A stretch of 64,000 bases of DNA. Source: Symmachiella dynata (GTDB lineage Bacteria; Planctomycetota; Planctomycetia; Planctomycetales; Planctomycetaceae). Shown piece after piece: positions 54,206 to 63,785 of the stretch; the first letter of the stretch is position 1, and every line of letters starts with the position of its first letter. A program made the translations under genes and the position numbers. The notes under the pieces were generated by a model, which was not told the DNA's origin, ran no database searches, and saw only the letters and a program-made list of their open reading frames with translations. Location: the NCBI RefSeq assembly GCF_007747995.1, contig NZ_CP036276.1, positions 3,773,001 to 3,837,000 of the forward strand, read 5' to 3'.

Positions 54206-56821
54206 TTAAAACGCAAAGTAGTCCTCCGGAACCGTCTCGGTTGGTCGCCAGTCGATTTCGCCGGCTTGGGCGCCTTTGTATTTGAGCAAAATTTCGCTCA
54301 TCTTGTCCTTATCGAGTTCTGGCTGTTTCAATTTGCTGTGATTGACCCATTCGTCAACGGCCGTGGCATCGAGTTCGCCGCTTTTGGTCAGGCCGATCAC
54401 CAACACCAGAATGTGTTTGCAAATCGAACCGCGGAGTCCCCCGCAAGGATTGAGGTTTTGCGTACAACAGGCGAATTGACCGTCGTGATTGAGCGAACAG
54501 GAATAGACGAGATCACTGTCGGTTTGGCTCTTGACGACGCCGGCGACGCTGCCAGTGGCAATTTCAGAAAAGAGTTGAAACGAGTCCGCCTTGAGCATCT
54601 TGGTCGCCTTTTTGAGCCGCGATGAATCGGTGATTTCGTTGAGCCGCTCCATAAAGCTATCAAAGTCGAGCGGACCTTGGGCCGGTTTATTCTGCGAGCG
54701 CTCATGTGGTGGCAGTCCGCCACCGACCCAGTTCAATGATTTCAAGTGGTCCGTTGTGACCGATGTAGGAAATCTTGTCTTTTCGTTGTAGTAACAATTA
54801 GCGAGCTTCGCACTGCCAAGTTCCGCGGTCGACAGGTCAACGCCGCATAGGTCGACCTGTTTGATCGTTGCGCCATTAAAGATTGCCTTCTTGGTATTGG
54901 CACCGGTCAATACGGTTTCCACCAGCTTCGCCTTGGTGAAATCAGCAGCTGTCAAGTCGGCGCCGCGGAGGTTCGCTGCTTTGAGATTTGCTGATTTCAA
55001 CGTGGCTTCGGTTAGATTGACCTTGCGCAGTTGGGCATTTTCTAAATTGCCACCACTTAGATCAGCAGCGGACAAATCGCTGTCGGAAAAATCCAAATTT
55101 ACCAGTTTGATTTTTTTGAGTTTGGCGCCCGCCAATTTGGACTTCTTAAACGCTGGTACATTCTTGCTGCCGTTTAACTCGCGACGATTGAATTGCGCCA
55201 CGCGGCCCGCTTCCAAGTCAGCGAGAATTTCCTTCCGCAAGTTTGCCGCTTCGGTTTTCGTTTTTTTTTGCGATTGGGCGATCTCCTCCTTGGTTTGCGG
55301 CGGTTTGCCCAGCACTTCGCAGTTCGCGACATAAATTAGTTGTTTGAGCTCCGCTGGTTTGAGGGGACACTTGGATGATTTCGTCCTGATCGAACCGGGA
55401 TCGATGTCAGTCATGCCAGATTCGATAATAGCGCCGAGTAAATTCCGTCGGATGTCATCCTTCGTAGCCTTGGTGCCATAAAGATAGGTCCGCTGATTCG
55501 CGTCCATTCCACTCTTCGCACTTTTATATAGGATGTCGATGCCAGCATTCATGATGAAATGCAATTCCGTAGCATCCTTGTCGTCAATAGAATAATTCAG
55601 CGTGAATTCGAGGCGACCGGATTGAAACGCGATGTCTACAAACTGCTCGATGTTTTGATACGAGGCAGGGTTCCACAAGGTTTCCGCCGGAACCGGTTTC
55701 ATTTGCGCCAGTTGTGCGTCGTTGGCCCGTGCAAATAGTATCTGGCACTTATCGAGCGTGCATTCGGTCTGGTGCGAGTTGCCGAAATCGATCAGACGCC
55801 CTTGACAATTGATGAATTGGCAATCGACCAACTCGCAGTCGTCGAAAATAAAGTCGCCAAATTCGAGCTTTTGGAATTTGACGTTTTGCAAGCGGCATTT
55901 TGAAAACCGGGCAATATGCAACTCGCTATTGCGAAACACAACGTCCGTTAGGGTACATGATTCAAAAACAAATTTTCCCGGATCATCAACGCTCTCGACT
56001 GGACTGCCGCAGGTGATGTGATCGAACGTCGTGTGGGAAAAATTCGAGGCGATGATATGGGTGCCGCGGTCATCACTCCGCAATCGCAGGTTAGTGACGA
56101 TTGAATTGTGGAACTCGCAACCGTTCATAACATACATTGATACGCTGGAAAAACGTGCTTTCTCAAATCGGCATTGCCTCACGCTGTCAAAACTAATGTT
56201 TTTGCCTCGCAGCTGTGAAAAACTGCAATCGTATGTATTGCCAAACTCAACACTGTCGAATTGACCGCCGTCAAACATACACTCCTTGATCGGCTGCCAC
56301 CCCCATTCACTCAAAGATACGCTCCGCATTTTGCAATTCGAGAAAGAGCAACCTTCAAAACACAGTTTTTGCAGATTGATCTCTTGCGACTCGCTTCCCT
56401 CCCACTTTGTGCCTTGGAAAGTTGCCGACTGGATTTTGATCGAATCTTGAAACAACCAGGATGGAGTGGTCAATCGGACGAGTTGAGGCAATCTCGCCGG
56501 AATGGCCAGAAGTTTCAACCACTCGTCGGGGGACACTGTGACCAATGTTTTCAAATCCTCAACAAGGTGAATCGTCGCTTTGCCAGCCGTATTGAGTTTC
56601 TCAGCCTTCGCTTGTTTAGCGCTCCGTCGCCCCGAGCCGACAATGAGCAAGTCGAGTTCCGGCTTAACGTCGTCGACGAGCGTCGCTCCCTCGGCTTCCA
56701 GCAACTGCACCAATTCGTCTTTGTTGGGGGAGTAGTCAAAACGGCCGGCCAGACAGACTTTTTGATTGTGAAACAACTGCTTCGGAATCGCGGGCGGCTG
56801 AGCGGCTTTTTTCTTTGGCAT
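54206..56821 (-). CDS. BRCT - pentapeptide-repeat - SWIM zinc-finger protein
   Basis: An 871-residue protein. Residues ~15-95 form a BRCT domain (QKVCLAGRFDYSPNKDELVQ, LDLLIVGSGRRSAK). Residues ~120-360 hold irregular pentapeptide-like repeats with many C/F-x-x-x units. Residues ~560-700 hold classical A(D/N)Lxx repeats (LSAADLSGGNLENAQLRKVN, LKSANLKAANLRGADLTAAD). The C-terminus (~790-830) has a SWIM-type zinc finger (FACCTQNLNPCGG ... ICKHILVLVIGL). AAGGAGCG precedes the ATG. It diverges from the MoxR/DUF5682/vWA genes; SWIM proteins often accompany these. It probably scaffolds DNA-linked assembly, which is inference. Confidence 0.85.
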   Translation of the reverse strand: MPKKKAAQPPAIPKQLFHNQKVCLAGRFDYSPNKDELVQLLEAEGATLVDDVKPELDLLIVGSGRRSAKQAKAEKLNTAGKATIHLVEDLKTLVTVSPDEWLKLLAIPARLPQLVRLTTPSWLFQDSIKIQSATFQGTKWEGSESQEINLQKLCFEGCSFSNCKMRSVSLSEWGWQPIKECMFDGGQFDSVEFGNTYDCSFSQLRGKNISFDSVRQCRFEKARFSSVSMYVMNGCEFHNSIVTNLRLRSDDRGTHIIASNFSHTTFDHITCGSPVESVDDPGKFVFESCTLTDVVFRNSELHIARFSKCRLQNVKFQKLEFGDFIFDDCELVDCQFINCQGRLIDFGNSHQTECTLDKCQILFARANDAQLAQMKPVPAETLWNPASYQNIEQFVDIAFQSGRLEFTLNYSIDDKDATELHFIMNAGIDILYKSAKSGMDANQRTYLYGTKATKDDIRRNLLGAIIESGMTDIDPGSIRTKSSKCPLKPAELKQLIYVANCEVLGKPPQTKEEIAQSQKKTKTEAANLRKEILADLEAGRVAQFNRRELNGSKNVPAFKKSKLAGAKLKKIKLVNLDFSDSDLSAADLSGGNLENAQLRKVNLTEATLKSANLKAANLRGADLTAADFTKAKLVETVLTGANTKKAIFNGATIKQVDLCGVDLSTAELGSAKLANCYYNEKTRFPTSVTTDHLKSLNWVGGGLPPHERSQNKPAQGPLDFDSFMERLNEITDSSRLKKATKMLKADSFQLFSEIATGSVAGVVKSQTDSDLVYSCSLNHDGQFACCTQNLNPCGGLRGSICKHILVLVIGLTKSGELDATAVDEWVNHSKLKQPELDKDKMSEILLKYKGAQAGEIDWRPTETVPEDYFAF

Positions 56822-56963
56822 GATCGCTCCTTGTGTGGCGCTGCGGGAGATTTGTTGTGCCTCATTCTAACGTATTGCTTTGACGAAATCACGTGGATAA
56901 GATACCTACCGATGATTCCACTGAAATTGGATTGATGGTGATTCACGATCGGATGAACATACG

Positions 56964-57314
56964 ATGTCGAACAACGCAATACTGTCGACCGTATTGCAGG
57001 TGCACCGCGAAGTCGAAGCGGCGGGATTCCGCGGAATCGCCGTCATTTCCGCCGAACAGTTGAATTGGCTCCGCAACACGCTCACCGCAATCGAGGAGAT
57101 GGGGGCGGAGTTCCTCGCGCAGCGTTTGCGGCGTTTCATAGAATCTGCCGAACAGCAGGACAAACATGCCGGAGCGCGGCTGTTGGAATTGCTTACTACG
57201 CTCCGCCTGTTTGAACGGGCGCTCACTCTAGAAGCCGCGCAGTTCCAACTCGGCGGGCTTTGCGCGGTTCACGACAGCTTTGCTGTCGACAATGAACACG
57301 GGGAGGAGGCATGA
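56964..57314 (+). CDS. Small unknown protein of the MoxR/vWA cluster
   Basis: A 116-residue helical protein without recognised domain (LSTVLQVHREVEAAGFRGIA, LRRFIESAEQQDKHAGARLL). Its stop overlaps the next gene start (ATGA), so the two are coupled. It opens the plus-strand operon 142 bases from the divergent BRCT/SWIM gene. Probably a subunit or adaptor of the cluster. Confidence 0.65.
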   Translation: MSNNAILSTVLQVHREVEAAGFRGIAVISAEQLNWLRNTLTAIEEMGAEFLAQRLRRFIESAEQQDKHAGARLLELLTTLRLFERALTLEAAQFQLGGLCAVHDSFAVDNEHGEEA

Positions 57315-58414
57315 AGCCGCTCTCGCACTCAGAGAGAAAGTCGTTGATTCCCCATCTGCACCGGACCGCCGCTGCCATCGAACAGATCCTGGAAGCGGGG
57401 CTGACGACCGCCAGCGATGCCACGCACCAGAGCTTTGCCGTGACATTCCAAGAAGCAGCGCGGCTAAAACTGCTTCGCTTGGGAAGTACGCTGAGAAACA
57501 CACAAGAGGAGATTGCGCGGTTCGTCAAAGACGATCCGCGATTCTCACAGCCGCGGTTGATGTTCTTCCTCAATCGCAGTTGGCTGTTATGCAAAGGGAT
57601 CGAACAATCGCTGGATGACGGCGACGACGCTCGGCTGGAACAACTTTTCGGAACACCGGCGGCGAAAAAAATCGACACGCTCCGCGTCGTCTGTCTCGGC
57701 GTCATAAAAAAAATCGCAGCGGGCACTTTCTGCTCGTTCGAATTCCGGTTGCGTTCACTCGACGACGGCGAATATTGGACGTGGTCTACCGTCTTCCCCT
57801 TACGGCCGGGATTGGAAATTCCGCCCGAAGGATTCTTACATATTCCCCAAAAACAGAAATTTTCCGCCAATCTGTTTTTGGAAAGGCAGCCGATCGAGAT
57901 CACGTCTGCGATGGCCGGTGAGACACCGCTGGGACATCGCAAGCTGCAGTTGACCAACGAAAGTACCGTCAGCGCTGTCGAAGGCTCGATCGATTGGACG
58001 CGTTACTTGCATTGGAAGCCCGCTGGGGCGCGACAGCGGATCACCCAGCATGAGATCAGTCCCTTCGAAGTCGACGTCGAGTTGCAGGAGGAGGTGATGT
58101 TCGACGACTATATGCTGCGATCCGCGGAACTACGTGAATCCGACAATCAGCACGTCTTTCCGCTGAATTATTTGGGGACGGAGTTTGACGTCGTCGTTGC
58201 CGATTCGGTGGAAGGGGAGTCTGCAAAAGCGGCGCTGGAAGCGCAGGTAGAAAAGGATGATCCGCCCCCACTTTACGGCGTGTTGCATTACGCCAAAGCA
58301 CGACTGGTCGTGCAGCCGTTGACGCTGTTTGACGATGGACAGCCCAATTACATCACGATATCGGAAAAGGCCGTCGACCGCAAAGCGTTATTGTCGGTAC
58401 TGAACTTCAGGTAA
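57311..58414 (+). CDS. Unknown protein of the MoxR/vWA cluster
   Basis: A 367-residue cytoplasmic protein I do not recognise. The first ~110 residues are helical (HRTAAAIEQILEAGLTTASD, FFLNRSWLLCKGIEQSLDDG). The rest is beta-rich (CSFEFRLRSLDDGEYWTWST, and YGVLHYAKARLVVQPLTLFD near the end). GGGGAGGAGG precedes the ATG, which overlaps the previous stop. It lies 72 bases before the MoxR gene and is probably part of the same complex. Confidence 0.72.
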   Translation: MKPLSHSERKSLIPHLHRTAAAIEQILEAGLTTASDATHQSFAVTFQEAARLKLLRLGSTLRNTQEEIARFVKDDPRFSQPRLMFFLNRSWLLCKGIEQSLDDGDDARLEQLFGTPAAKKIDTLRVVCLGVIKKIAAGTFCSFEFRLRSLDDGEYWTWSTVFPLRPGLEIPPEGFLHIPQKQKFSANLFLERQPIEITSAMAGETPLGHRKLQLTNESTVSAVEGSIDWTRYLHWKPAGARQRITQHEISPFEVDVELQEEVMFDDYMLRSAELRESDNQHVFPLNYLGTEFDVVVADSVEGESAKAALEAQVEKDDPPPLYGVLHYAKARLVVQPLTLFDDGQPNYITISEKAVDRKALLSVLNFR

Positions 58415-58486
58415 TTGTTCCAAGAGCCCGTTTCTCATTTTTATTTGTTACATTCCATCTACTTCTGTTCATCTTACGGCGGATCA

Positions 58487-59680
58487 ATGGCCAAAAAGAA
58501 AACCAGGACTCGAAGAGCGACCTCATCGGCAACTCAGTTGCCGAAAAATAAATCGACGAATTCCGACCATACTGTACTCCGTAAGCCGGCCGAAGTTCAA
58601 TTCGCCGACCAAATAGAAGCATTGCGGCAAAATGATACGGGCATCGCTCCGGCATCGTGGATTCTCTCACCGCGTGCGGTGCTTGATTACCTGATCGGCG
58701 GCAAAGTCCTTTCGGTAACGATCGACGGCACAAAGACCAAGATCGAAATCACCAAAAAGTTCTTCGGCGATGAGCGAATCATCGAACGAGCGATCGTGAC
58801 GCTCGCGTCAGAGCGGGCACTGCTGCTCGTGGGCGAACCGGGAACCGGCAAGAGTTGGGTCAGCGAGCATCTCGCCGCGGCGATTTCGGGAAATTCGACA
58901 TTGACCGTTCAAGGCACCGCCGGGACGACGGAAGAGAACATCAAATATTCGTGGAACATCGCCCGTGTCATCGCCGATGGCCCCTGCCCCGACAATCTGA
59001 TCCCCTCCCCCACGATGGTTGCCATGCGGCAGGGCGGATTATTGCGGTTTGAGGAAATCACCCGTTGCGTCCCCGACGTACAGGATTCGTTGGTTTCGAT
59101 TCTCTCGGACAAAGTCATCGTCATTCCGGAACTGCCGGACGCCAATACCATGTGGGCCAAACCGGGCTTTAATGTGATTGCCACGGCGAACACACGCGAC
59201 CAAGGCGTGAATGATCTCTCGGCCGCACTCAAGCGACGTTTCAACTACGTTCACATTCCGATCGTGGCCGACCAGAACACGGAAATTGAAATCGTCGAGC
59301 AGCGAACCGCAGAGTTAATGCAGCACTACGACGTTCAATTGCAGATCCCGCGACCGATTATTGAACTGTTGGCAACCGCGTTTCGTGAATTGCGACAGGG
59401 AAAAACGAATGATGGCATCAAAGTCAAACAACCCTCGACAACGCTTTCGACCGCCGAAGCGATAGGTGTGGCGTTGGACGCGGCCCTGTATGCGCAATAC
59501 TTTGGTGCCGGCAAAGTCTCTGCTGCCGACGTCGCCCGCAATATCCTCGGTAGCATAGTCAAGGAAGATCCCGCTGATGCGAAGATTCTCAAGGAATACG
59601 CCATGTTGATCGCCAAACGTCGGGGCAAGGACAAGCGGTGGAACGAATTTCATAACACCATGAGTCAGATCATCCCCTAG
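58487..59680 (+). CDS. MoxR-type AAA+ ATPase
   Basis: A 397-residue AAA+ ATPase. After a basic tail (AKKKTRTRRATSS), the core has Walker A GEPGTGKSW (~116-124), Walker B region LLRFEEITR (~186-194), sensor 1 VIATANTRDQG (~227-237), and LKRRFNYVHIP with the arginine finger. MoxR ATPases work as chaperones with vWA proteins to insert cofactors or remodel partners. Start at 58487 is preferred because it has GGCGGA upstream; the frame extends further. It is followed within 10 bases by the DUF5682-like gene and then the vWA gene, the usual partners. Confidence 0.9.
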   Translation: MAKKKTRTRRATSSATQLPKNKSTNSDHTVLRKPAEVQFADQIEALRQNDTGIAPASWILSPRAVLDYLIGGKVLSVTIDGTKTKIEITKKFFGDERIIERAIVTLASERALLLVGEPGTGKSWVSEHLAAAISGNSTLTVQGTAGTTEENIKYSWNIARVIADGPCPDNLIPSPTMVAMRQGGLLRFEEITRCVPDVQDSLVSILSDKVIVIPELPDANTMWAKPGFNVIATANTRDQGVNDLSAALKRRFNYVHIPIVADQNTEIEIVEQRTAELMQHYDVQLQIPRPIIELLATAFRELRQGKTNDGIKVKQPSTTLSTAEAIGVALDAALYAQYFGAGKVSAADVARNILGSIVKEDPADAKILKEYAMLIAKRRGKDKRWNEFHNTMSQIIP

Positions 59681-59689
59681 GACAGACCA

Positions 59690-62179
59690 TTGGCAAAAGC
59701 AAGTCCAACAAAGACGCCGCGGGATCAGGTTGCGGAGGAGGTCGCGAGTATTGCCGAACGTGCTCAGGCGATTCTCGACGAACCGTGGTACTGGTTCCCA
59801 GTGCGGCACCACTCCGCCGCGGTCGCCAAGCTATTGGAAACGGCGATTCGCACGCGGCGCCCGCGGCGGATTTTCGTCGAAGGCCCCAGCGATGCCAACC
59901 ACCTGATTCCCTTTTTGGCATCCCGGCAAACGCGCCCGCCGGTCGCGATCTACTCCTGTTTTTCGGACGACGATAACTCTTTTCAGTTGGCGGGTATCGC
60001 CTCACCGTCCGAAGACATCCCGCCGCGCTGGGCCTGTTGGTATCCATTCATTGACTACTCACCCGAACTGGTGGCGATCCGCACAGCCCAGGAAATTGGG
60101 ACGGACGTGCGGTTTTTTGATCTTCCGCACTACGGCCGCCTTGATCGGGAGGTACAGCAGTTATTGCACGAATCGGACGAGCGTGGCGAAGAGGATGACA
60201 CGTCGGACTCCAATGCGATCGACGAATCCGGTAGTCGCAATTGGCATACCGAGAAATTGATTGCGGAAAGCGACTTCTATCAATCTCTGGCAGCGGCGGG
60301 GGGCTACAAATCTTGGGACGAGGGTTGGGATACGCTCTTTGAATTCCGCGCGTTCGCCGACCCGGAAGAATACCGGCGAGAGATGCTGGCATTTTGCTGC
60401 GCCGCCCGACTTTCCTGTGCGGCTCAACGAATTGCCGAAGACGGTACACTGGATCGCGAACGCTTCATGCTGAATTTCATTCGCCAAGAAATTGCCGAAA
60501 GCGGAATACGGGACGACGAGGTTATGATCGTCTGCGGTGGGTTTCACGCGTTTTTAAACCGTGATGATCCGGAGCCGCCTCCTACAATTCCCAGCGGAAC
60601 CCGCTACACGACGGTCGTGCCTTATTCGACGTTTCGCATCGCTGACCTATCGGGATATGGTGCCGGCAATCGCGCGCCGCAGTTTTACCAGTTGCACTGG
60701 GAATCACTATCTGGCAACGAGCCGCATCCCCGCAATCGCTATGTCGTTTCGGTTTTGCAGGAAGCTCGCAATATGGGCGAACCGCTCTCCGCGGCTGATG
60801 CAATCTCCGTCGCGCAGCACGCGCGCATGCTGGCCGCCTTGCGGGGGCGGGACGTTCCGATCTTGGATGATCTACACGACGCCCTGTTTACCTGCTGCTG
60901 CAAAGGGGATCCGCACGAGCAGGGTGCCCGACTCGGTCGTGCCATCGATGCGGTGAATATCGGCAATCGCGTTGGCAAGGTCATGTCGGGGGTTCCGCGG
61001 TTGCCAATCGTCGACGACTTTTATAATCAAATCGAACGGCTGGAACTGGGAAGACTCGTCGCCCGCGAAAAACGAGAACGGCTCGAACTCGACAAGCGGC
61101 AAATAGCGGATTTCCAAACAGCGGCATTCTTTCATCGGCTGCGGTTCATCGAAATCCCATTTTGCCAAATGGAAGCGACGCCTCAGTCCGACTTTGATAC
61201 CGGACTGATTTTTCGGGAACGGTGGCAGACGAAATGGAGTCCCGACGTCGAAGCCAAGTTGATCGAAAAGAATCTGTTGGGGGATTCGATCGACGCGGCA
61301 GCGGTCAATCAAATGCGCGAAATCATCGCCGAGAACCATGGGCAATCCGGCGTGATATGCGGCATTCTCGTTGACGGGACGAAAATGGATCTTCCCCATC
61401 TGGTCGACCAAGTCGTTGAATTAGCGGTTAATGCCATCGACGAGGACCCCCGTTTCGAGTCGCTTTGCCGAGCGGTCGCGGAGCTTTCTGTGCTCGATCG
61501 TTATGCGGTGCACCAAGCGATAAAACGAGAGCAAATCGCTCGCATGTTGAATCGTGCTTTTACCCGTGCATGTTTTGCAATGATCGACATCATTGCCGCT
61601 CCGGATGATCACTTCCCGCACATCGTCAACGGCCTGACTACGCTGGCAGAAATTGTGGTGAAAGGGGATGATCCGGCGCAACGGCAATTGTTCGCACATT
61701 ATGTAGCCAGCGCGTCGCGAGAATCGACGGTTCCCTTTCTGAAGGGAGCACTGTTGGGATTGGCCGTCGAAATACAGATCGAATCGCAACAGACGATTAC
61801 TGACGAAATCTTGGCCTATGCCCGTTCGTCGCAGGATAAAATGGCCCTTGCCGGAGACTTTGTGCACGGCGTGATTTCGGTGTCGCGGGTCTCGATCATG
61901 GGCGGGAGCAGTAGTCTGGTTGATGCCCTGGACGTATTAGTTCGTGCCGCGGAATGGGATGCGTTCATTGTCATGCTCCCGCGGCTGCGGGCGGCGATGG
62001 AACTGCTGCACGCCCATCACCGTGACTCACTTGCGACTCGCGTCGCTGAACTTTACGGTCTGGCCGAGGCACGCACTTTGCAAAAACTGAGCATCTCCGT
62101 CGGCGAAGCGGCAGATATTGTGCGGATTGACCGCGAAGTTGCCGAGATCATGCAACGTTGGAGCATTATCGATGAGTAA
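59690..62179 (+). CDS. DUF5682-family protein
   Basis: An 829-residue protein, read from a TTG start with AGGAC before it. The N-terminal ~290 residues match DUF5682: WYWFPVRHHSAAVAKLL, RRIFVEGPSDANHLIPFL, ACWYPFIDYSPELVAIRTAQ, DVRFFDLPHY and MIVCGGFHAFL. This part resembles TraB/ChaN-like folds; a haem- or metal-related activity is possible but unproven. The remaining ~540 residues are mostly helical. It overlaps the vWA gene by 8 bases. In actinobacteria and planctomycetes such proteins are found with MoxR, vWA and SWIM proteins, as here. Its enzymatic role is unknown. Confidence 0.85.
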   Translation: MAKASPTKTPRDQVAEEVASIAERAQAILDEPWYWFPVRHHSAAVAKLLETAIRTRRPRRIFVEGPSDANHLIPFLASRQTRPPVAIYSCFSDDDNSFQLAGIASPSEDIPPRWACWYPFIDYSPELVAIRTAQEIGTDVRFFDLPHYGRLDREVQQLLHESDERGEEDDTSDSNAIDESGSRNWHTEKLIAESDFYQSLAAAGGYKSWDEGWDTLFEFRAFADPEEYRREMLAFCCAARLSCAAQRIAEDGTLDRERFMLNFIRQEIAESGIRDDEVMIVCGGFHAFLNRDDPEPPPTIPSGTRYTTVVPYSTFRIADLSGYGAGNRAPQFYQLHWESLSGNEPHPRNRYVVSVLQEARNMGEPLSAADAISVAQHARMLAALRGRDVPILDDLHDALFTCCCKGDPHEQGARLGRAIDAVNIGNRVGKVMSGVPRLPIVDDFYNQIERLELGRLVAREKRERLELDKRQIADFQTAAFFHRLRFIEIPFCQMEATPQSDFDTGLIFRERWQTKWSPDVEAKLIEKNLLGDSIDAAAVNQMREIIAENHGQSGVICGILVDGTKMDLPHLVDQVVELAVNAIDEDPRFESLCRAVAELSVLDRYAVHQAIKREQIARMLNRAFTRACFAMIDIIAAPDDHFPHIVNGLTTLAEIVVKGDDPAQRQLFAHYVASASRESTVPFLKGALLGLAVEIQIESQQTITDEILAYARSSQDKMALAGDFVHGVISVSRVSIMGGSSSLVDALDVLVRAAEWDAFIVMLPRLRAAMELLHAHHRDSLATRVAELYGLAEARTLQKLSISVGEAADIVRIDREVAEIMQRWSIIDE

Positions 62180-63320
62180 TCCCGTTCATCCTGAATCTCA
62201 CCAATTGGCCCGTTGGCGTCTGGTGTTGGGCAAAGATGCCGAAGCACACAACATCGGTTGCCAGGAGGATGCCGCCTGCCAGCGTATCGAATCATTGGTG
62301 GGTTTCTTGTTCGATGACAGTGCATCAGGCGGCGGCGGGAGTCAGGGGGGGGAACGCAGCGGCGGAGGACCGGCGGGCCATCCGCTCACCGTGCCGGAAT
62401 GGGTGGAAGCGGTCAATGAGTTGTTCCCCCACCAAGCCAAGGAGGTCATGCAGCGCGAACTGATTCGTCGCCGCGGCATTGATCAATTGCTCGAGTCGCC
62501 GGAGCTCTTGGAAAAAGTCGAGCCTAACGTCGATCTGGCCAAGACGATTATGACGCACCGGGACCTGCTGACGCCCAAGACCCGCGTGCTGGCCCGCAAG
62601 TTGATTGAACGAGTGGTACAGCAACTTAAGGAGCGGATGCAGATTCAGATCGCACAAGCGATCACCGGTGCGATTCGCCGCGATAAGCATTCGCCGCGGG
62701 CGGTGTACCGCAATCTCGATCTGAGTACGACGATTCGCCGCAATCTAAAAAACTACGACCGCGATCTCCAGCGGCTGTTGGTGGACCGCCTTTATTTCTA
62801 CGCCGCGGAGCGCAAAAAACGTCCCTGGCACATCATCGTTGCTGTGGACCAATCGGGTTCGATGCTCGATTCGGCCATTTTCTCGACGATCATGGCGTCG
62901 ATTTTCTACGAGTTGCCTTCGGTGCGGACGAGCCTGTTTCTGTTCGACACTGAAATTGCCGACCTGAGCGAGATGGTTGGACAACCTGTAGACATACTGC
63001 TCTCGGTCCAATTGGGGGGCGGCACAAACATCGCCAAGGCCGTCACCTATGCCGAGCAGATCACACGCGAACCGGCGCGGACGATCGTGGTGTTGATCAC
63101 GGACTTTTACGAGGGAGGCTCTGAGAGCGACCTTGTCAACAAAATCGGCGAAATGGCGCAAGCGGGAATTCGCCTGATCGGCTTGGGGGCATTGGGTTAC
63201 GACGCGCGACCGGACTACAACAAAGCCACGGCCAAAAAGTGCCGCAAAGCTGGCATGGACATTTTGGTTTGCACACCGGAGAATCTGGCGGAGTGTATGG
63301 CACAGATAATATTGGGATAA
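62172..63320 (+). CDS. vWA-domain protein partner of MoxR
   Basis: A 382-residue protein. The N-terminal half has a Gly/Ser-rich linker (SASGGGGSQGGERSGGG) and helices. The C-terminal half is a von Willebrand A domain with the MIDAS motif VAVDQSGSM (~219-227), a LQLGGGTNIAKA segment (~280) and VVLITDFYEGG (~310-320), ending in a Rossmann-type core. vWA proteins of this sort (CoxE-like) bind metal through DxSxS and act with MoxR ATPases. Start at 62172 is preferred because it gives an 8-base overlap with the upstream gene; the frame extends further upstream. It closes the operon. Confidence 0.88.
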   Translation: MSNPVHPESHQLARWRLVLGKDAEAHNIGCQEDAACQRIESLVGFLFDDSASGGGGSQGGERSGGGPAGHPLTVPEWVEAVNELFPHQAKEVMQRELIRRRGIDQLLESPELLEKVEPNVDLAKTIMTHRDLLTPKTRVLARKLIERVVQQLKERMQIQIAQAITGAIRRDKHSPRAVYRNLDLSTTIRRNLKNYDRDLQRLLVDRLYFYAAERKKRPWHIIVAVDQSGSMLDSAIFSTIMASIFYELPSVRTSLFLFDTEIADLSEMVGQPVDILLSVQLGGGTNIAKAVTYAEQITREPARTIVVLITDFYEGGSESDLVNKIGEMAQAGIRLIGLGALGYDARPDYNKATAKKCRKAGMDILVCTPENLAECMAQIILG

Positions 63321-63512
63321 ACCTGCCGGCGCAGTCCACCAACATTTACGAACAGAATTCGAACATCAACAGGAGGTTCGCAAGAAAAACACATGGAAGA
63401 ACTTTTGCCGGAACTGATCGTAACCAGCGGCTAATTGGAGTTTAAATCAGAAGGTTTTCAGGAGTGCGCGCACGGAGAGCGGGACCTTATTATAAAACGG
63501 TGGATTAAGAAT
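63321..63512. other. Intergenic with an IS-end-like sequence
   Basis: No gene is seen. The stretch near 63465-63480 (GCGCACGGAGAGCG) matches 6887-6900 (GCGCACGGAGAACG), each ~40 bases beyond a decayed transposase tail, so both are probably remains of the same insertion-sequence end. Confidence 0.5.
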
Positions 63513-63719
63513 TCACGCACCCCGTTCGTACCATTGAATCAGCCCGCCGAGTCGTTCGCAGCGGATGATGTTATCGAGTACGGTAGTGTTGTTTTGCGGT
63601 TGTGGATCGATACAAGACGGGGGTCGCGTGCCGACCGCAACGAGTCCAGCTGTTAACTCCTTGCCGTCCCATTTCGAAGAGGGTTCCTTTCGGGGAGGGG
63701 TCGCGCAGTCCAGTCGCAT
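63513..63719 (-). pseudogene. Decayed C-terminus of an integrase-type transposase
   Basis: The minus strand encodes LDNIIRCERLGGLIQWYERG followed by A and a stop, the C-terminal signature of integrase-core transposases, with a nearly identical nucleotide relic at 6927-7035 (CAATGGTACGAACG in both). The upstream part is too decayed to place catalytic residues. Confidence 0.65.
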
Positions 63720-63785
63720 CGTCTAATGATGAGTGATGCCCAGCATCAACGCGGGGAGTCCGACTGCTGACGCCCCTTGCTAACG

